From Loxodes magnus (lineage: Eukaryota > Ciliophora > Karyorelictea > Loxodida > Loxodidae), in assembly GCA_946699065.1 (NCBI GenBank), contig CAMPDV010002084.1, positions 16,619-80,618 on the forward strand: 64,000 nucleotides of DNA, given 5' to 3'. The translations under genes and the position numbers were made by a program. Positions 26,906 to 39,919 of the stretch are shown in pieces (the first letter of the stretch is position 1; each line of letters starts with the position of its first letter). The notes below the pieces were generated by a model that ran no database searches, was not told the origin of the DNA, and saw only the letters and a list, made by a program, of their open reading frames with translations.

Positions 26906-28103
26906 CACTTTTCTAATCATTTAATACTTCTCAAAGCATACTCCTTAAAACTGAAATTCTATCTTCTTTTCTTACTCTACTTCTTCACTTTTCTAAATAC
27001 TTAATACTTCTCAAAACATACTCCTTAAAACTAAAATTTATTCTTTTTATCTTACTTTACTTCTTCACTTTTCTATCAACTTATTACTTCTCAAAGCATA
27101 CTACTTAAAACTGAAATTCTATCTTCTTTTCTTACTCTACTTCTTCACTTTTCTAAATACTTAATACTTCTCAAAGCATACTACTTAAAACTAAAATTTA
27201 TTCTTTTTATCTTACTTTACTTCTTCACTTTTCAAAATACTTACTTCTTTTAACTCAAAGCATATTACTTAAAACTGAAATTCTATCTTCTTTTCTTACT
27301 CTACTTCTTCACTTTTCTAAATACTTAATACTTCTCAAAGCATACTCCTTAAAACTAAAATTTATTCTTATTATCTTACTTTACTTCTTCACTTTTCAAA
27401 ATACTTCTTATAACTCAAATCATACTCCTCAAAACTGAAATTCTATCTTCTTTTCTTACTTTACTTCTTCACTTTTCTAAATACTTTATACTTCTCAAAG
27501 CTTACTCCTAAAACTGAAATTCTATCTTCTTTTCTTACTCTACTTCTTCACTTTTCTAAATACTTAATACTTCTCAAAGCATATTACTTAAAACTGAAAT
27601 TCTATCTTCTTTTCTTACTCTACTTCTTCACTTTTCTAAATACTTAATACTTCTCAAAGCATACTACTTAAAACTAAAATTCTATCTTCTTTTCTTACTC
27701 TACTTCTATACTTTTCTAAATACTTAATACTTCTCAAAACATACTCCTCAAAACTAAAATTTATTCTTTTTATCTTACTTTACTTCTTCACTTTTCTAAA
27801 TACTTAATACTTCTCAAAGCATACTCCTTAAAACTGAAATTTATTCTTCTTTTCTTACTCTACTATTATACTTTTCTAAATACTTAATACTTCTCGAAGC
27901 ATACTATTTAAAACTGAAATTCTAACTTCTTTTCTTACTTTACTTCTTCACTTTTCAAAATACTTAATACTTCTCAAAGCATACTACTTAAAACTAAAAT
28001 TTATTCTTTTTATCTTACTTTACTTCTATACTTTTCTAAATACTTAATACTTCTCAAAGCATACTACTTAAAACTGAAATTCTATCTTCTTTTCTTACTT
28101 TAC

Positions 28104-28790
28104 CTCTTCACTTTTCAAAATACTTATTACTTCTCAAAGTATACTCCTTAACACTGAAATTCTATCATCTCTTCTTACTTTACTTCTTCACTTTTCTAAA
28201 TACTTATTACTTCTCAAAGCATACTCCTTAAAACTGAAATTCTATCTTCTCTTCTTACTTTACTTCTTCACTTTTCTAAATACTTATTACTTCTCAAAGT
28301 ATACTCCTTAACACTGAAATTCTATCATCTCTTCTTACTTTACTTCTTCACTTTTCAAAATACTTATTACTTCTTCACTTTTCAAAATACTTATTACTTC
28401 TCAAAACATACTCCTTAAAACTAAAATTTATTCTTTTTATCTTACTTTACTTCTATACTTTTCTAAATACTTAATACTTCTCAAAGCATACTACTTAAAA
28501 CTGAAATTTTATCTTCTTTTCTTACTTTACCTCTTCACTTTTCAAAATACTTATTACTTCTGAAAGTATACTCCTTAACACTGAAATTCTATCATCTCTT
28601 CTTACTTTACTTTTCACTTTTCTAAATACTTATTACTTCTCAAAGCATACTCCTTAAAACTGAAATTCTTTCTTCTTTTCTTACTTTACTTCTTCACTTT
28701 TCTAAATACTTATTATTTCTCAAAGCATACTATTTAAAACTGAAATTCTTTCTTCTTTTCTTACTCTACTTCTTCACTTTTCTAAATACT
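28104..28790. repeat. Intermediate subtype units, block 2
   Basis: Same subtype as 19,733-20,110: tcatctcttcttac, taacactg, cttattac, also tacctcttcac and ctgaaagtatac. One unit lost part of tacttcttcac (cttttcac at about 28,612). It lies about 0.7-1.4 kb left of the L/R junction. Confidence 0.8.
28342..28395. repeat. 27-bp micro-duplication, second copy
   Basis: Direct repeat at 28342 and 28369, same breakpoints as at 19753/19780. Downstream linker is ctcaaaac here and ctgaaaac in the other copy. Confidence 0.9.
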
Positions 28791-29510
28791 TAATACTTCT
28801 CAAACTTACTCCAAAAACTAAAATTCTATCTTCTTTTCTTACTTTACTTCTTCACTTTTCAAAATACTTACTTCTTTTATCTCAAAGCTTACTCCTAAAA
28901 CTAAAATTTATTCTTTTTATCTTACTTTACTTCTTCACTTTTCAAAATACTTACTTCTTTTATCTCAAAGCTTACTCCTCAAAACTAAAATTTATTCTTT
29001 TTATCTTACTCTACTTCTATACTTTTCTAAATACTTAATACTTCTCAAAACATACTCCTTAAAACTGACATTATATCTTCTTTTCTTACTCTACTTCTAT
29101 ACTTTTCTAAATACTTAATACTTCTCAAATCATACTACTTAAATCTGAAATTCTATCTTCTTTTCTTACTCTACTTCTATACTTTTCTAAATACTTACTT
29201 CTTTTATCTCAAAGCTTACTCCTAAAACTAAAATTTATTCTTTTTTTCTTACTTTACTTCTTCACTTTTCAAAATACTTACTTCTTTTATCTCAAAGCTT
29301 ACTCCTCAAAACTAAAATTTATTCTTTTTATCTTACTCTACTTCTATACTTTTCTAAATACTTAATACTTCTCAAAACATACTCCTTAAAACTGACATTA
29401 TATCTTCTTTTCTTACTCTACTTCTATACTTTTCTAAATACTTAATACTTCTCAAATCATACTACTTAAATCTGAAATTCTATCTTCTTTTCTTATTTTA
29501 CTTCTTCACT
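28791..29510. repeat. L-to-R transition zone
   Basis: Opens with a damaged linker (caaacttactccaaaaact at about 28,800), then units with tacttcttttatctc linkers, then a 327-bp block present twice: ctcaaaac followed by ctgacattatatc at 29044 and 29371. At the end of each block appears actacttaaatctgaaa, the first R-type aaatctg (about 29,141 and 29,468). After the second block the R-type tttataaaaacttattac begins and L forms stop. Confidence 0.85.
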
Positions 29511-29989
29511 TTTATAAAAACTTATTACTTAAAAGCATACTCCTTAAATCTGAAATTCTATCTTCTTTTCTTACTTTACTTCTTCACTTTTATAAATACT
29601 TATTACTTAAAACATACTCCTTAAATCTGAAATTCTATCTTCTTTTCTTATTTTACTTCTTCACTTTTATAAAAACTTATTACTTAAAAGCATACTCCTT
29701 AAATCTGAAATTCTATCTTCTTTTCTTACTTTACTTCTTCACTTTTATTAATTCTTATTACTAAAATCATACTCCTTAAATCTGAAATTCTATCTTCTTT
29801 TCTTATTTTACTTCCTCACTTTTATAAATACTTATTACTTCTCAAAAATACTCCTTAAATCTGAAATTCTATCTTCTTTTCTTACTTTACTTCTTCACTT
29901 TTATTAATTCTTATTACTAAAAGCATACTCCTTAAATCTGAAATTCTATCTTCTTTTCTTACTTTACTTCTTCACTTTTATTAATTCTT

Positions 29990-30775
29990 ATTACTAAAAG
30001 CATACTCCTTAAATCTGAAATTCTATCTTCTTTTCTTACTTTACTTCTTCACTTTTATTAATTCTTATTACTAAAGGCATACTCCTTAAATCTGAAATTC
30101 TATCTTCTTTTCTTACTTTACTTCTTGACTTTTATTAATTCTTATTACTTAAAACATACTCCTTAAATCTGAAATTCTATCTTCTTTTCTTATTTTAATT
30201 CTTCACTTTTATAAATACTTATTACTTAAAAGCATACTCCTTAAATCTGAAATTCTATCTTCTTTTCTTACTTTACTTCTTCACTTTTATTAATTCTTAT
30301 TACTAAAATCATACTCCTTAAATCTGAAATTCTATCTTCTTTTCTTATTTTACTTCTTCACTTTTATAAATACTTATTACTAAAAGCATACTCCTTAAAT
30401 CTGAAATTCTATCTTCTTTTCTTACTTTACTTCTTCACTTTTATTAATTCTTATTACTAAAAGCATACTCCTTAAATCTGAAATTCTATCTTCTTTTCTT
30501 ACTTTACTTCTTGACTTTTATTAATTCTTATTACTTAAAACATACTCCTTAAATCTGAAATTCTATCTTCTTTTCTTATTTTAATTCTTCACTTTTATAA
30601 ATACTTATTACTTAAAAGCATACTCCTTAAATCTGAAATTCTATCTTCTTTTCTTACTTTACTTCTTCACTTTTATTAATTCTTATTACTAAAATCATAC
30701 TCCTTAAATCTGAAATTCTATCTTCTTTTCTTATTTTACTTCCTCACTTTTATAAATACTTATTACTTCTCAAAA
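29990..30775. repeat. 386-bp five-unit repeat and aaaggc marker
   Basis: The cttgac unit at 30125 recurs at 30511 (386 bp, five units), each followed by a ttttaattcttcac unit and then an aaaatc-linker unit. The linker aaaggc at 30073 precedes the first. The same aaaggc, cttgac, ttttaattc order is found at 49,986 and 52,612. Confidence 0.8.
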
Positions 30776-31460
30776 ATACTCCTTAAATCTGAAATTCTAT
30801 CTTCTTTTCTTACTTTACTTCTTCACTTTTATTAATTCTTATTACTAAAATCATACTCCTTAAATCTGAAATTCTATCTTCTTTTCTTATTTTACTTCTT
30901 CACTTTTATTAATTCTTATTACTAAAAGCATACTCCTTAAATCTGAAATTCTATCTTCTTTTCTTACTTTACTTCTTCACTTTTATTAATACTTATTACT
31001 AAAAGCATACTCCTTAAATCTGAAATTCTATCTTCTTTTCTTACTTTACTTCTTCACTTTTATAAATACTTATTACTTCTCAAAAATACTCCTTAAATCT
31101 GAAATTCTATCTTCTTTTCTTATTTTACTTCTTCACTTTTATAAAAACTTATTACTTAAAACATACTCCTTAAATCTGAAATTCTATCTTCTTTTCTTAC
31201 TTTACTTCTTCACTTTTATAAATACTTATTACTTAAAACATACTCCTTAAATCTGAAATTCTATCTTCTTTTCTTACTTTACTTCTTCACTTTTATTAAT
31301 TCTTATTACTTAAAACATACTCCTTAAATCTGAAATTCTATCTTCTTTTCTTACTTTACTTCCTCACTTTCATAAAAACTTATTACTTAAAAGCATACTC
31401 CTTAAATCTGAAATTCTATCTTCTTTTCTTATTTTACTTCCTCACTTTTATAAATACTTA

Positions 31461-32975
31461 TTACTTAAAACATACTCCTTAAATCTGAAATTCTATCTTC
31501 TTTTCTTACTTTACTTCCTCACTTTCATAAAAACTTATTACTTAAAAGCATACTCCTTAAATCTGAAATTCTATCTTCTTTTCTTATTTTACTTCCTCAC
31601 TTTTATAAATACTTATTACTTCTCAAATCATAATTCTTAAAACTGAAATTCTATCTTCTTTTCTTACTTTACTTCTTCACTTTTATAAAAACTTATTACT
31701 TAAAAGCATACTCCTTAAATCTGAAATTCTATCTTCTTTTCTTACTTTACTTCCTCACTTTTATAAATACTTATTACTAAAATCATACTCCTTAAATCTG
31801 AAATTCTATCTTCTTTTCTTATTTTACTTCTTCACTTTTATAAAAACTTATTACTTAAAACATACTCCTTAAATCTGAAATTCTATCTTCTTTTCTTATT
31901 TTACTTCCTCACTTTTATAAATACTTATTACTAAAAGCATACTCCTTAAATCTGAAATTCTATCTTCTTTTCTTACTTTACTTCTTCACTTTTATTAATT
32001 CTTATTACTAAAAGCATACTCCTTAAATCTGAAATTATATCTTCTTTTCTTACTTTACTTCTTCACTTTTATTAATACTTATTACTTAAAACATACTCCT
32101 TAAATCTGAAATTCTATCTTCTTTTCTTACTTTACTTCCTCACTTTCATAAAAACTTATTACTTAAAAGCATACTCCTTAAATCTGAAATTCTATCTTCT
32201 TTTCTTATTTTACTTCCTCACTTTTATAAATACTTATTACTTCTCAAATCATAATTCTTAAAACTGAAATTCTATCTTCTTTTCTTACTTTACTTCTTCA
32301 CTTTTATAAAAACTTATTACTTAAAAGCATACTCCTTAAATCTGAAATTCTATCTTCTTTTCTTACTTTACTTCCTCACTTTTATAAATACTTATTACTA
32401 AAATCATACTCCTTAAATCTGAAATTCTATCTTCTTTTCTTATTTTACTTCTTCACTTTTATAAAAACTTATTACTTAAAACATACTCCTTAAATCTGAA
32501 ATTCTATCTTCTTTTCTTACTTTACTTCTTCACTTTTATTAATTCTTATTACTAAAATCATACTCCTTAAATCTGAAATTCTATCTTCTTTTCTTACTTT
32601 ACTTCTTCACTTTTATTAATTCTTATTACTAAAAGCATACTCCTTAAATCTGAAATTCTATCTTCTTTTCTTACTTTACTTCTTCACTTTTATAAATACT
32701 TATTACTTCTCAAAAATACTCCTTAAATCTGAAATTCTATCTTCTTTTCTTATTTTACTTCCTCACTTTTATAAATACTTATTACTTCTCAAAAATACTC
32801 CTTAAATCTGAAATTCTATCTTCTTTTCTTACTTTACTTCTTCACTTTTATTAATTCTTATTACTAAAATCATACTCCTTAAATCTGAAATTCTATCTTC
32901 TTTTCTTATTTTACTTCTTCACTTTTATTAATTCTTATTACTAAAAGCATACTCCTTAAATCTGAAATTCTATCT
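31461..32975. repeat. 1.5-kb segment duplicated at 41.2-42.7k, copy 1
   Basis: Collinear with 41227-42741 at an offset of 9766 bp (31621/41387 and 32242/42008). It contains the rare linker ctcaaatcataattcttaaaactg twice, 621 bp (eight units) apart, in each copy. Partial third copy at about 38,540-39,190. Confidence 0.85.
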
Positions 32976-33040
32976 TCTTTTCTTATTTTACTTCTTCACT
33001 TTTATTAATTCTTATTACTAAAAACATACTCCTTAAATCT

Positions 33041-34240
33041 GAAATTATATCTTCTTTTCTTACTTTACTTCTTCACTTTTATTAATTCTTATTACTAAAA
33101 GCATACTCCTTAAATCTGAAATTCTATCTTCTTTTCTTATTTTAATTCTTCACTTTTATAAAAACTTATTACTTAAAACATACTCCTTAAATCTGAAATT
33201 CTATCTTCTTTTCTTATTTTACTTCCTCACTTTTATAAATACTTATTACTAAAATCATACTCCTTAAATCTGAAATTCTATCTTCTTTTCTTACTTTACT
33301 TCCTCACTTTTATAAATACTTATTACTAAAATCATACTCCTTAAATCTGAAATTCTATCTTCTTTTCTTATTTTACTTCTTCACTTTTATAAAAACTTAT
33401 TACTTAAAACATACTCCTTAAATCTGAAATTCTATCTTCTTTTCTTATTTTACTTCCTCACTTTTATAAATACTTATTACTAAAAGCATACTCCTTAAAT
33501 CTGAAATTCTATCTTCTTTTCTTACTTTACTTCTTCACTTTTATTAATTCTTATTACTAAAATCATACTCCTTAAATCTGAAATTCTATCTTCTTTTCTT
33601 ATTTTACTTCTTCACTTTTATTAATTCTTATTACTAAAAGCATACTCCTTAAATCTGAAATTATATCTTCTTTTCTTACTTTACTTCTTCACTTTTATTA
33701 ATTCTTATTACTAAAAGCATACTCCTTAAATCTGAAATTCTATCTTCTTTTCTTATTTTAATTCTTCACTTTTATAAAAACTTATTACTTAAAACATACT
33801 CCTTAAATCTGAAATTCTATCTTCTTTTCTTATTTTACTTCCTCACTTTTATAAATACTTATTACTAAAAGCATACTCCTTAAATCTGAAATTCTATCTT
33901 CTTTTCTTACTTTACTTCCTCACTTTTATAAATACTTATTACTAAAATCATACTCCTTAAATCTGAAATTCTATCTTCTTTTCTTATTTTACTTCTTCAC
34001 TTTTATAAAAACTTATTACTTAAAACATACTCCTTAAATCTGAAATTCTATCTTCTTTTCTTATTTTACTTCCTCACTTTTATAAATACTTATTACTAAA
34101 AGCATACTCCTTAAATCTGAAATTCTATCTTCTTTTCTTACTTTACTTCTTCACTTTTATTAATTCTTATTACTAAAAGCATACTCCTTAAATCTGAAAT
34201 TCTATCTTCTTTTCTTACTTTACTTCTTCACTTTTATTAA
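33041..34240. repeat. 616-bp eight-unit repeat
   Basis: gaaattatat at 33041 and 33657, and ttttaattc units at about 33,141 and 33,757, are both 616 bp apart. Variant order between them is preserved: attaattc, ttttaattc with ataaaaac, cctcac with ataaatac, and so on. Confidence 0.78.
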
Positions 34241-35189
34241 TTCTTATTACTAAAAGCATACTCCTTAAATCTGAAATTCTATCTTCTTTTCTTACTTTAC
34301 TTCCTCACTTTTATAAATACTTATTACTTAAAACATACTCCTTAAATCTGAAATTCTATCTTCTTTTCTTACTTTACTTCTTCACTTTTATAAATACTTA
34401 TTACTTAAAACATACTCCTTAAATCTGAAATTCTATCTTCTTTTCTTATTTTACTTCTTCACTTTTATAAAAACTTATTACTTAAAATCATACTCCTTAA
34501 ATCTGAAATTCTATCTTCTTTTCTTACTTTACTTCTTCACTTTTATTAATTCTTATTACTAAAAGCATACTCCTTAAATCTGAAATTCTATCTTCTTTTC
34601 TTACTTTACTTCTTCACTTTTATAAATACTTATTACTAAAATCATACTCCTTAAATCTGAAATTCTATCTTCTTTTCTTATTTTACTTCCTCACTTTTAT
34701 AAATACTTATTACTTCTCAAAAATACTCCTTAAATCTGAAATTCTATCTTCTTTTCTTACTTTACTTCTTCACTTTTATTAATTCTTATTACTAAAAGCA
34801 TACTCATAAATCTGAAATTCTATCTTCTTTTCTTACTTTACTTCTTCACTTTTATAAATACTTATTACTAAAAGCATACTCCTTAAATCTGAAATTCTAT
34901 CTTCTTTACTTATTTTACTTCTTCACTTTTATAAATACTTATTACTTAAAACATACTCCTTAAATCTGAAATTCTATCTTCTTTTCTTACTTTACTTCTT
35001 CACTTTTATAAATACTTATTACTTAAAAGCATACTCCTTAAATCTGAAATTCTATCTTCTTTTCTTACTTTACTTCTTCACTTTTATTAATTCTTATTAC
35101 TAAAAGCATACTCCTTAAATCTGAAATTCTATCTTCTTTTCTTACTTTACTTCTTCACTTTCATAAAAACTTATTACTTAAAAGCATAC

Positions 35190-36481
35190 TCCTTAAATCT
35201 GAAATTCTATCTTCTTTTCTTACTTTACTTCTTCACTTTTATTAATTCTTATTACTAAAATCATACTCCTTAAATCTGAAATTCTATCTTCTTTTCTTAC
35301 TTTACTTCTTCACTTTTATTAATTCTTATTACTAAAAGCATACTCCTTAAATCTGAAATTCTATCTTCTTTTCTTACTTTACTTCTTCACTTTTATAAAT
35401 ACTTATTACTTCTCAAAAATACTCCTTAAATCTGAAATTCTATCTTCTTTTCTTATTTTACTTCCTCACTTTTATAAATACTTATTACTTCTCAAAAATA
35501 CTCCTTAAATCTGAAATTCTATCTTCTTTTCTTACTTTACTTCTTCACTTTTATTAATTCTTATTACTAAAATCATACTCCTTAAATCTGAAATTCTATC
35601 TTCTTTTCTTATTTTACTTCTTCACTTTTATTAATTCTTATTACTAAAAGCATACTCCTTAAATCTGAAATTCTATCTTCTTTTCTTACTTTACTTCTTC
35701 ACTTTTATTAATACTTATTACTAAAAGCATACTCCTTAAATCTGAAATTCTATCTTCTTTTCTTACTTTACTTCTTCACTTTTATAAATACTTATTACTT
35801 CTCAAAAATACTCCTTAAATCTGAAATTCTATCTTCTTTTCTTACTTTACTTCTTCACTTTTATTAATACTTATTACTTAAAACATACTCCTTAAATCTG
35901 AAATTCTATCTTCTTTTCTTACTTTACTTCTTCACTTTTATTAATTCTTATTACTAAAAGCATACTCCTTAAATCTGAAATTCTATCTTCTTTTCTTACT
36001 TTACTTCTTCACTTTTATTAATTCTTATTACTAAAATCATACTCCTTAAATCTGAAATTCTATCTTCTTTTCTTATTTTACTTCTTCACTTTTATAAATA
36101 CTTATTACTTCTGAAATCATAATTCTTAAAACTGAAATTCTATCTTCTTTTCTTACTTCACTTCTTGACTTTTATTAATTCTTATTACTAAAAGCATACT
36201 CCTTAAATCTGAAATTCTATCTTCTTTTCTTACTTTACTTCTTCACTTTTATTAATACTTATTACTTAAAACATACTCCTTAAATCTGAAATTCTATCTT
36301 CTTTTCTTACTTTACTTCCTCACTTTCATAAAAACTTATTACTTAAAAGCATACTCCTTAAATCTGAAATTCTATCTTCTTTTCTTATTTTACTTCCTCA
36401 CTTTTATAAATACTTATTACTTAAAAGCATACTCCTTAAATCTGAAATTCTATCTTCTTTTCTTACTTTACTTCTTCACTT
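35190..36481. repeat. 1.3-kb segment duplicated at 42.3-43.5k, copy 1
   Basis: Matches 42253-43544 at 7063 bp (35411/42474 and 36111/43174). By eye one difference (cttcctcac against cttcttcac near 36,328/43,391) before divergence. It includes two successive ttctcaaaaa linkers and the ctgaaatcataattc linker with tacttcacttcttgac. Confidence 0.87.
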
Positions 36482-37202
36482 TTATAAAAACTTATTACTT
36501 AAAAGCATACTCCTTAAATCTGAAATTCTATCTTCTTTTCTTACTTTACTTCCTCACTTTTATAAATACTTATTACTAAAATCATACTCCTTAAATCTGA
36601 AATTCTATCTTCTTTTCTTATTTTACTTCTTCACTTTTATAAAAACTTATTACTTAAAACATACTCCTTAAATCTGAAATTCTATCTTCTTTTCTTATTT
36701 TACTTCCTCACTTTTATAAATACTTATTACTAAAAGCATACTCCTTAAATCTGAAATTCTATCTTCTTTTCTTACTTTACTTCTTCACTTTTATTAATTC
36801 TTATTACTAAAAACATACTCCTTAAATCTGAAATTCTATCTTCTTTTCTTACTTTACTTCTTCACTTTTATTAATTCTTATTACTAAAAGCATACTCCTT
36901 AAATCTGAAATTCTATCTTCTTTTCTTACTTTACTTCTTCACTTTTATTAATTCTTATTACTAAAAGCATACTCCTTAAATCTGAAATTCTATCTTCTTT
37001 TCTTACTTTACTTCTTCACTTTTATTAATTCTTATTACTAAAATCATACTCCTTAAATCTGAAATTCTATCTTCTTTTCTTATTTTACTTCTTCACTTTT
37101 ATAAATACTTATTACTTCTGAAATCATAATTCTTAAAACTGAAATTCTATCTTCTTTTCTTACTTCACTTCTTGACTTTTATTAATTCTTATTACTAAAA
37201 GC

Positions 37203-39191
37203 ATACTCCTTAAATCTGAAATTCTATCTTCTTTTCTTACTTTACTTCTTCACTTTTATTAATTCTTATTACTAAAAGCATACTCCTTAAATCTGAAATT
37301 CTATCTTCTTTTCTTACTTTACTTCTTCACTTTTATTAATTCTTATTACTAAAAGCATACTCCTTAAATCTGAAATTCTATCTTCTTTTCTTACTTTACT
37401 TCCTCACTTTTATAAATACTTATTACTTAAAACATACTCCTTAAATCTGAAATTCTATCTTCTTTTCTTACTTTACTTCTTCACTTTTATAAATACTTAT
37501 TACTTAAAACATACTCCTTAAATCTGAAATTCTATCTTCTTTTCTTATTTTACTTCTTCACTTTTATAAAAACTTATTACTTAAAATCATACTCCTTAAA
37601 TCTGAAATTCTATCTTCTTTTCTTACTTTACTTCTTCACTTTTATTAATTCTTATTACTAAAAGCATACTCCTTAAATCTGAAATTCTATCTTCTTTTCT
37701 TACTTTACTTCTTCACTTTTATAAATACTTATTACTAAAATCATACTCCTTAAATCTGAAATTCTATCTTCTTTTCTTATTTTACTTCCTCACTTTTATA
37801 AATACTTATTACTTCTCAAAAATACTCCTTAAATCTGAAATTCTATCTTCTTTTCTTACTTTACTTCTTCACTTTTATTAATTCTTATTACTAAAAGCAT
37901 ACTCCTTAAATCTGAAATTCTATCTTCTTTTCTTACTTTACTTCTTCACTTTTATAAATACTTATTACTTCTCAAAAATACTCCTTAAATCTGAAATTCT
38001 ATCTTCTTTTCTTACTTTACTTCTTCACTTTTATAAATTCTTATTACTTAAAAGCATACTCCTTAAATCTGAAATTCTATCTTCTTTTCTTACTTTACTT
38101 CTTCACTTTTATTAATTCTTATTACTAAAAGCATACTCCTTAAATCTGAAATTCTATCTTCTTTTCTTACTTTACTTCCTCACTTTTATAAATACTTATT
38201 ACTTAAAACATACTCCTTAAATCTGAAATTCTATCTTCTTTTCTTACTTTACTTCTTCACTTTTATAAATACTTATTACTTAAAACATACTCCTTAAATC
38301 TGAAATTCTATCTTCTTTTCTTACTTTACTTCTTCACTTTTATTAATTCTTATTACTAAAATCATACTCCTTAAATCTGAAATTCTATCTTCTTTTCTTA
38401 TTTTACTTCTTCACTTTTATAAATACTTATTACTTCTGAAATCATAATTCTTAAAACTGAAATTCTATCTTCTTTTCTTACTTTACTTCTTCACTTTTAT
38501 TAATACTTATTACTTAAAACATACTCCTTAAATCTGAAATTCTATCTTCTTTTCTTACTTTACTTCCTCACTTTCATAAAAACTTATTACTTAAAAGCAT
38601 ACTCCTTAAATCTGAAATTCTATCTTCTTTTCTTATTTTACTTCCTCACTTTTATAAATACTTATTACTTCTCAAATCATAATTCTTAAAACTGAAATTC
38701 TATCTTCTTTTCTTACTTTACTTCTTCACTTTTATAAAAACTTATTACTTAAAAGCATACTCCTTAAATCTGAAATTCTATCTTCTTTTCTTACTTTACT
38801 TCCTCACTTTTATAAATACTTATTACTAAAATCATACTCCTTAAATCTGAAATTCTATCTTCTTTTCTTATTTTACTTCTTCACTTTTATAAAAACTTAT
38901 TACTTAAAACATACTCCTTAAATCTGAAATTCTATCTTCTTTTCTTATTTTACTTCCTCACTTTTATAAATACTTATTACTAAAAGCATACTCCTTAAAT
39001 CTGAAATTCTATCTTCTTTTCTTACTTTACTTCTTCACTTTTATTAATTCTTATTACTAAAAGCATACTCCTTAAATCTGAAATTATATCTTCTTTTCTT
39101 ACTTTACTTCTTCACTTTTATTAATACTTATTACTTAAAACATACTCCTTAAATCTGAAATTCTATCTTCTTTTCTTACTTTACTTCTTCA
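37203..39191. repeat. 2.0-kb segment, tandem-like copy 1
   Basis: About 26 units repeated at 39920-41908, offset 2717 bp (38431/41148 and 38670/41387). I found no substitution in the lines compared, including rare markers: ataaattc, ctgaaatcataattc, ctcaaatcataattc and gaaattatatc. About 730 bp of other units separates the copies. Confidence 0.9.
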
Positions 39192-39919
39192 CTTTTATTA
39201 ATTCTTATTACTAAAAGCATACTCCTTAAATCTGAAATTCTATCTTCTTTTCTTACTTTACTTCTTCACTTTTATTAATTCTTATTACTAAAATCATACT
39301 CCTTAAATCTGAAATTCTATCTTCTTTTCTTATTTTACTTCTTCACTTTTATAAATACTTATTACTTCTGAAATCATAATTCTTAAAACTGAAATTCTAT
39401 CTTCTTTTCTTACTTCACTTCTTGACTTTTATTAATTCTTATTACTAAAAGCATACTCCTTAAATCTGAAATTCTATCTTCTTTTCTTACTTTACTTCTT
39501 CACTTTTATTAATTCTTATTACTAAAAACATACTCCTTAAATCTGAAATTCTATCTTCTTTTCTTATTTTACTTCTTCACTTTTATAAATACTTATTACT
39601 TCTGAAATCATAATTCTTAAAACTGAAATTCTATCTTCTTTTCTTACTTTACTTCTTCACTTTTATTAATTCTTATTACTAAAAGCATACTCCTTAAATC
39701 TGAAATTCTATCTTCTTTTCTTACTTTACTTCTTCACTTTTATAAATACTTATTACTAAAATCATACTCCTTAAATCTGAAATTCTATCTTCTTTTCTTA
39801 CTTTACTTCTTCACTTTTATTAATTCTTATTACTAAAAGCATACTCCTTAAATCTGAAATTCTATCTTCTTTTCTTACTTTACTTCTTCACTTTTATAAA
39901 TACTTATTACTTCTCAAAA

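Larger units (their letters stand above)
26911..28790. repeat. Long-range duplicated region, copy 2
   Basis: Counterpart of 18,241-20,110. Differences include ttctatcaacttattac at about 27,071 in place of a ttcaaaatac unit, tactattatac at about 27,862, and a CG in ttctcgaagc (27895). It holds more units of the intermediate subtype than copy 1. Confidence 0.72.
1..29467. repeat. Satellite array L (80-bp family)
   Basis: Head-to-tail tandem repeats, all in one orientation, filling the left 29.5 kb with no interruption by unique sequence. The first units begin ttctcaaa at 1, 81, 161 and 241, giving an 80-bp period; 79-bp and 82-bp length variants occur. Each unit reads: ttctcaaa linker, then atactcctt or atactactt, then aaaactgaaa or aaaactaaaa, a pyrimidine-rich middle, tacttcttcac, then ttttctaaatac or ttttcaaaatac, then ttaatac. 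Two middle variants, A and B, are mixed irregularly. GC is roughly one quarter, nearly all of it C on this strand. Stops such as TAA in taaatac and ttaatac close the forward frames, and the reverse strand is equally closed, so I call no coding sequence here. The array continues off the left edge. Satellite identity is certain; species and chromosomal role are not readable from the sequence. Confidence 0.98.
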
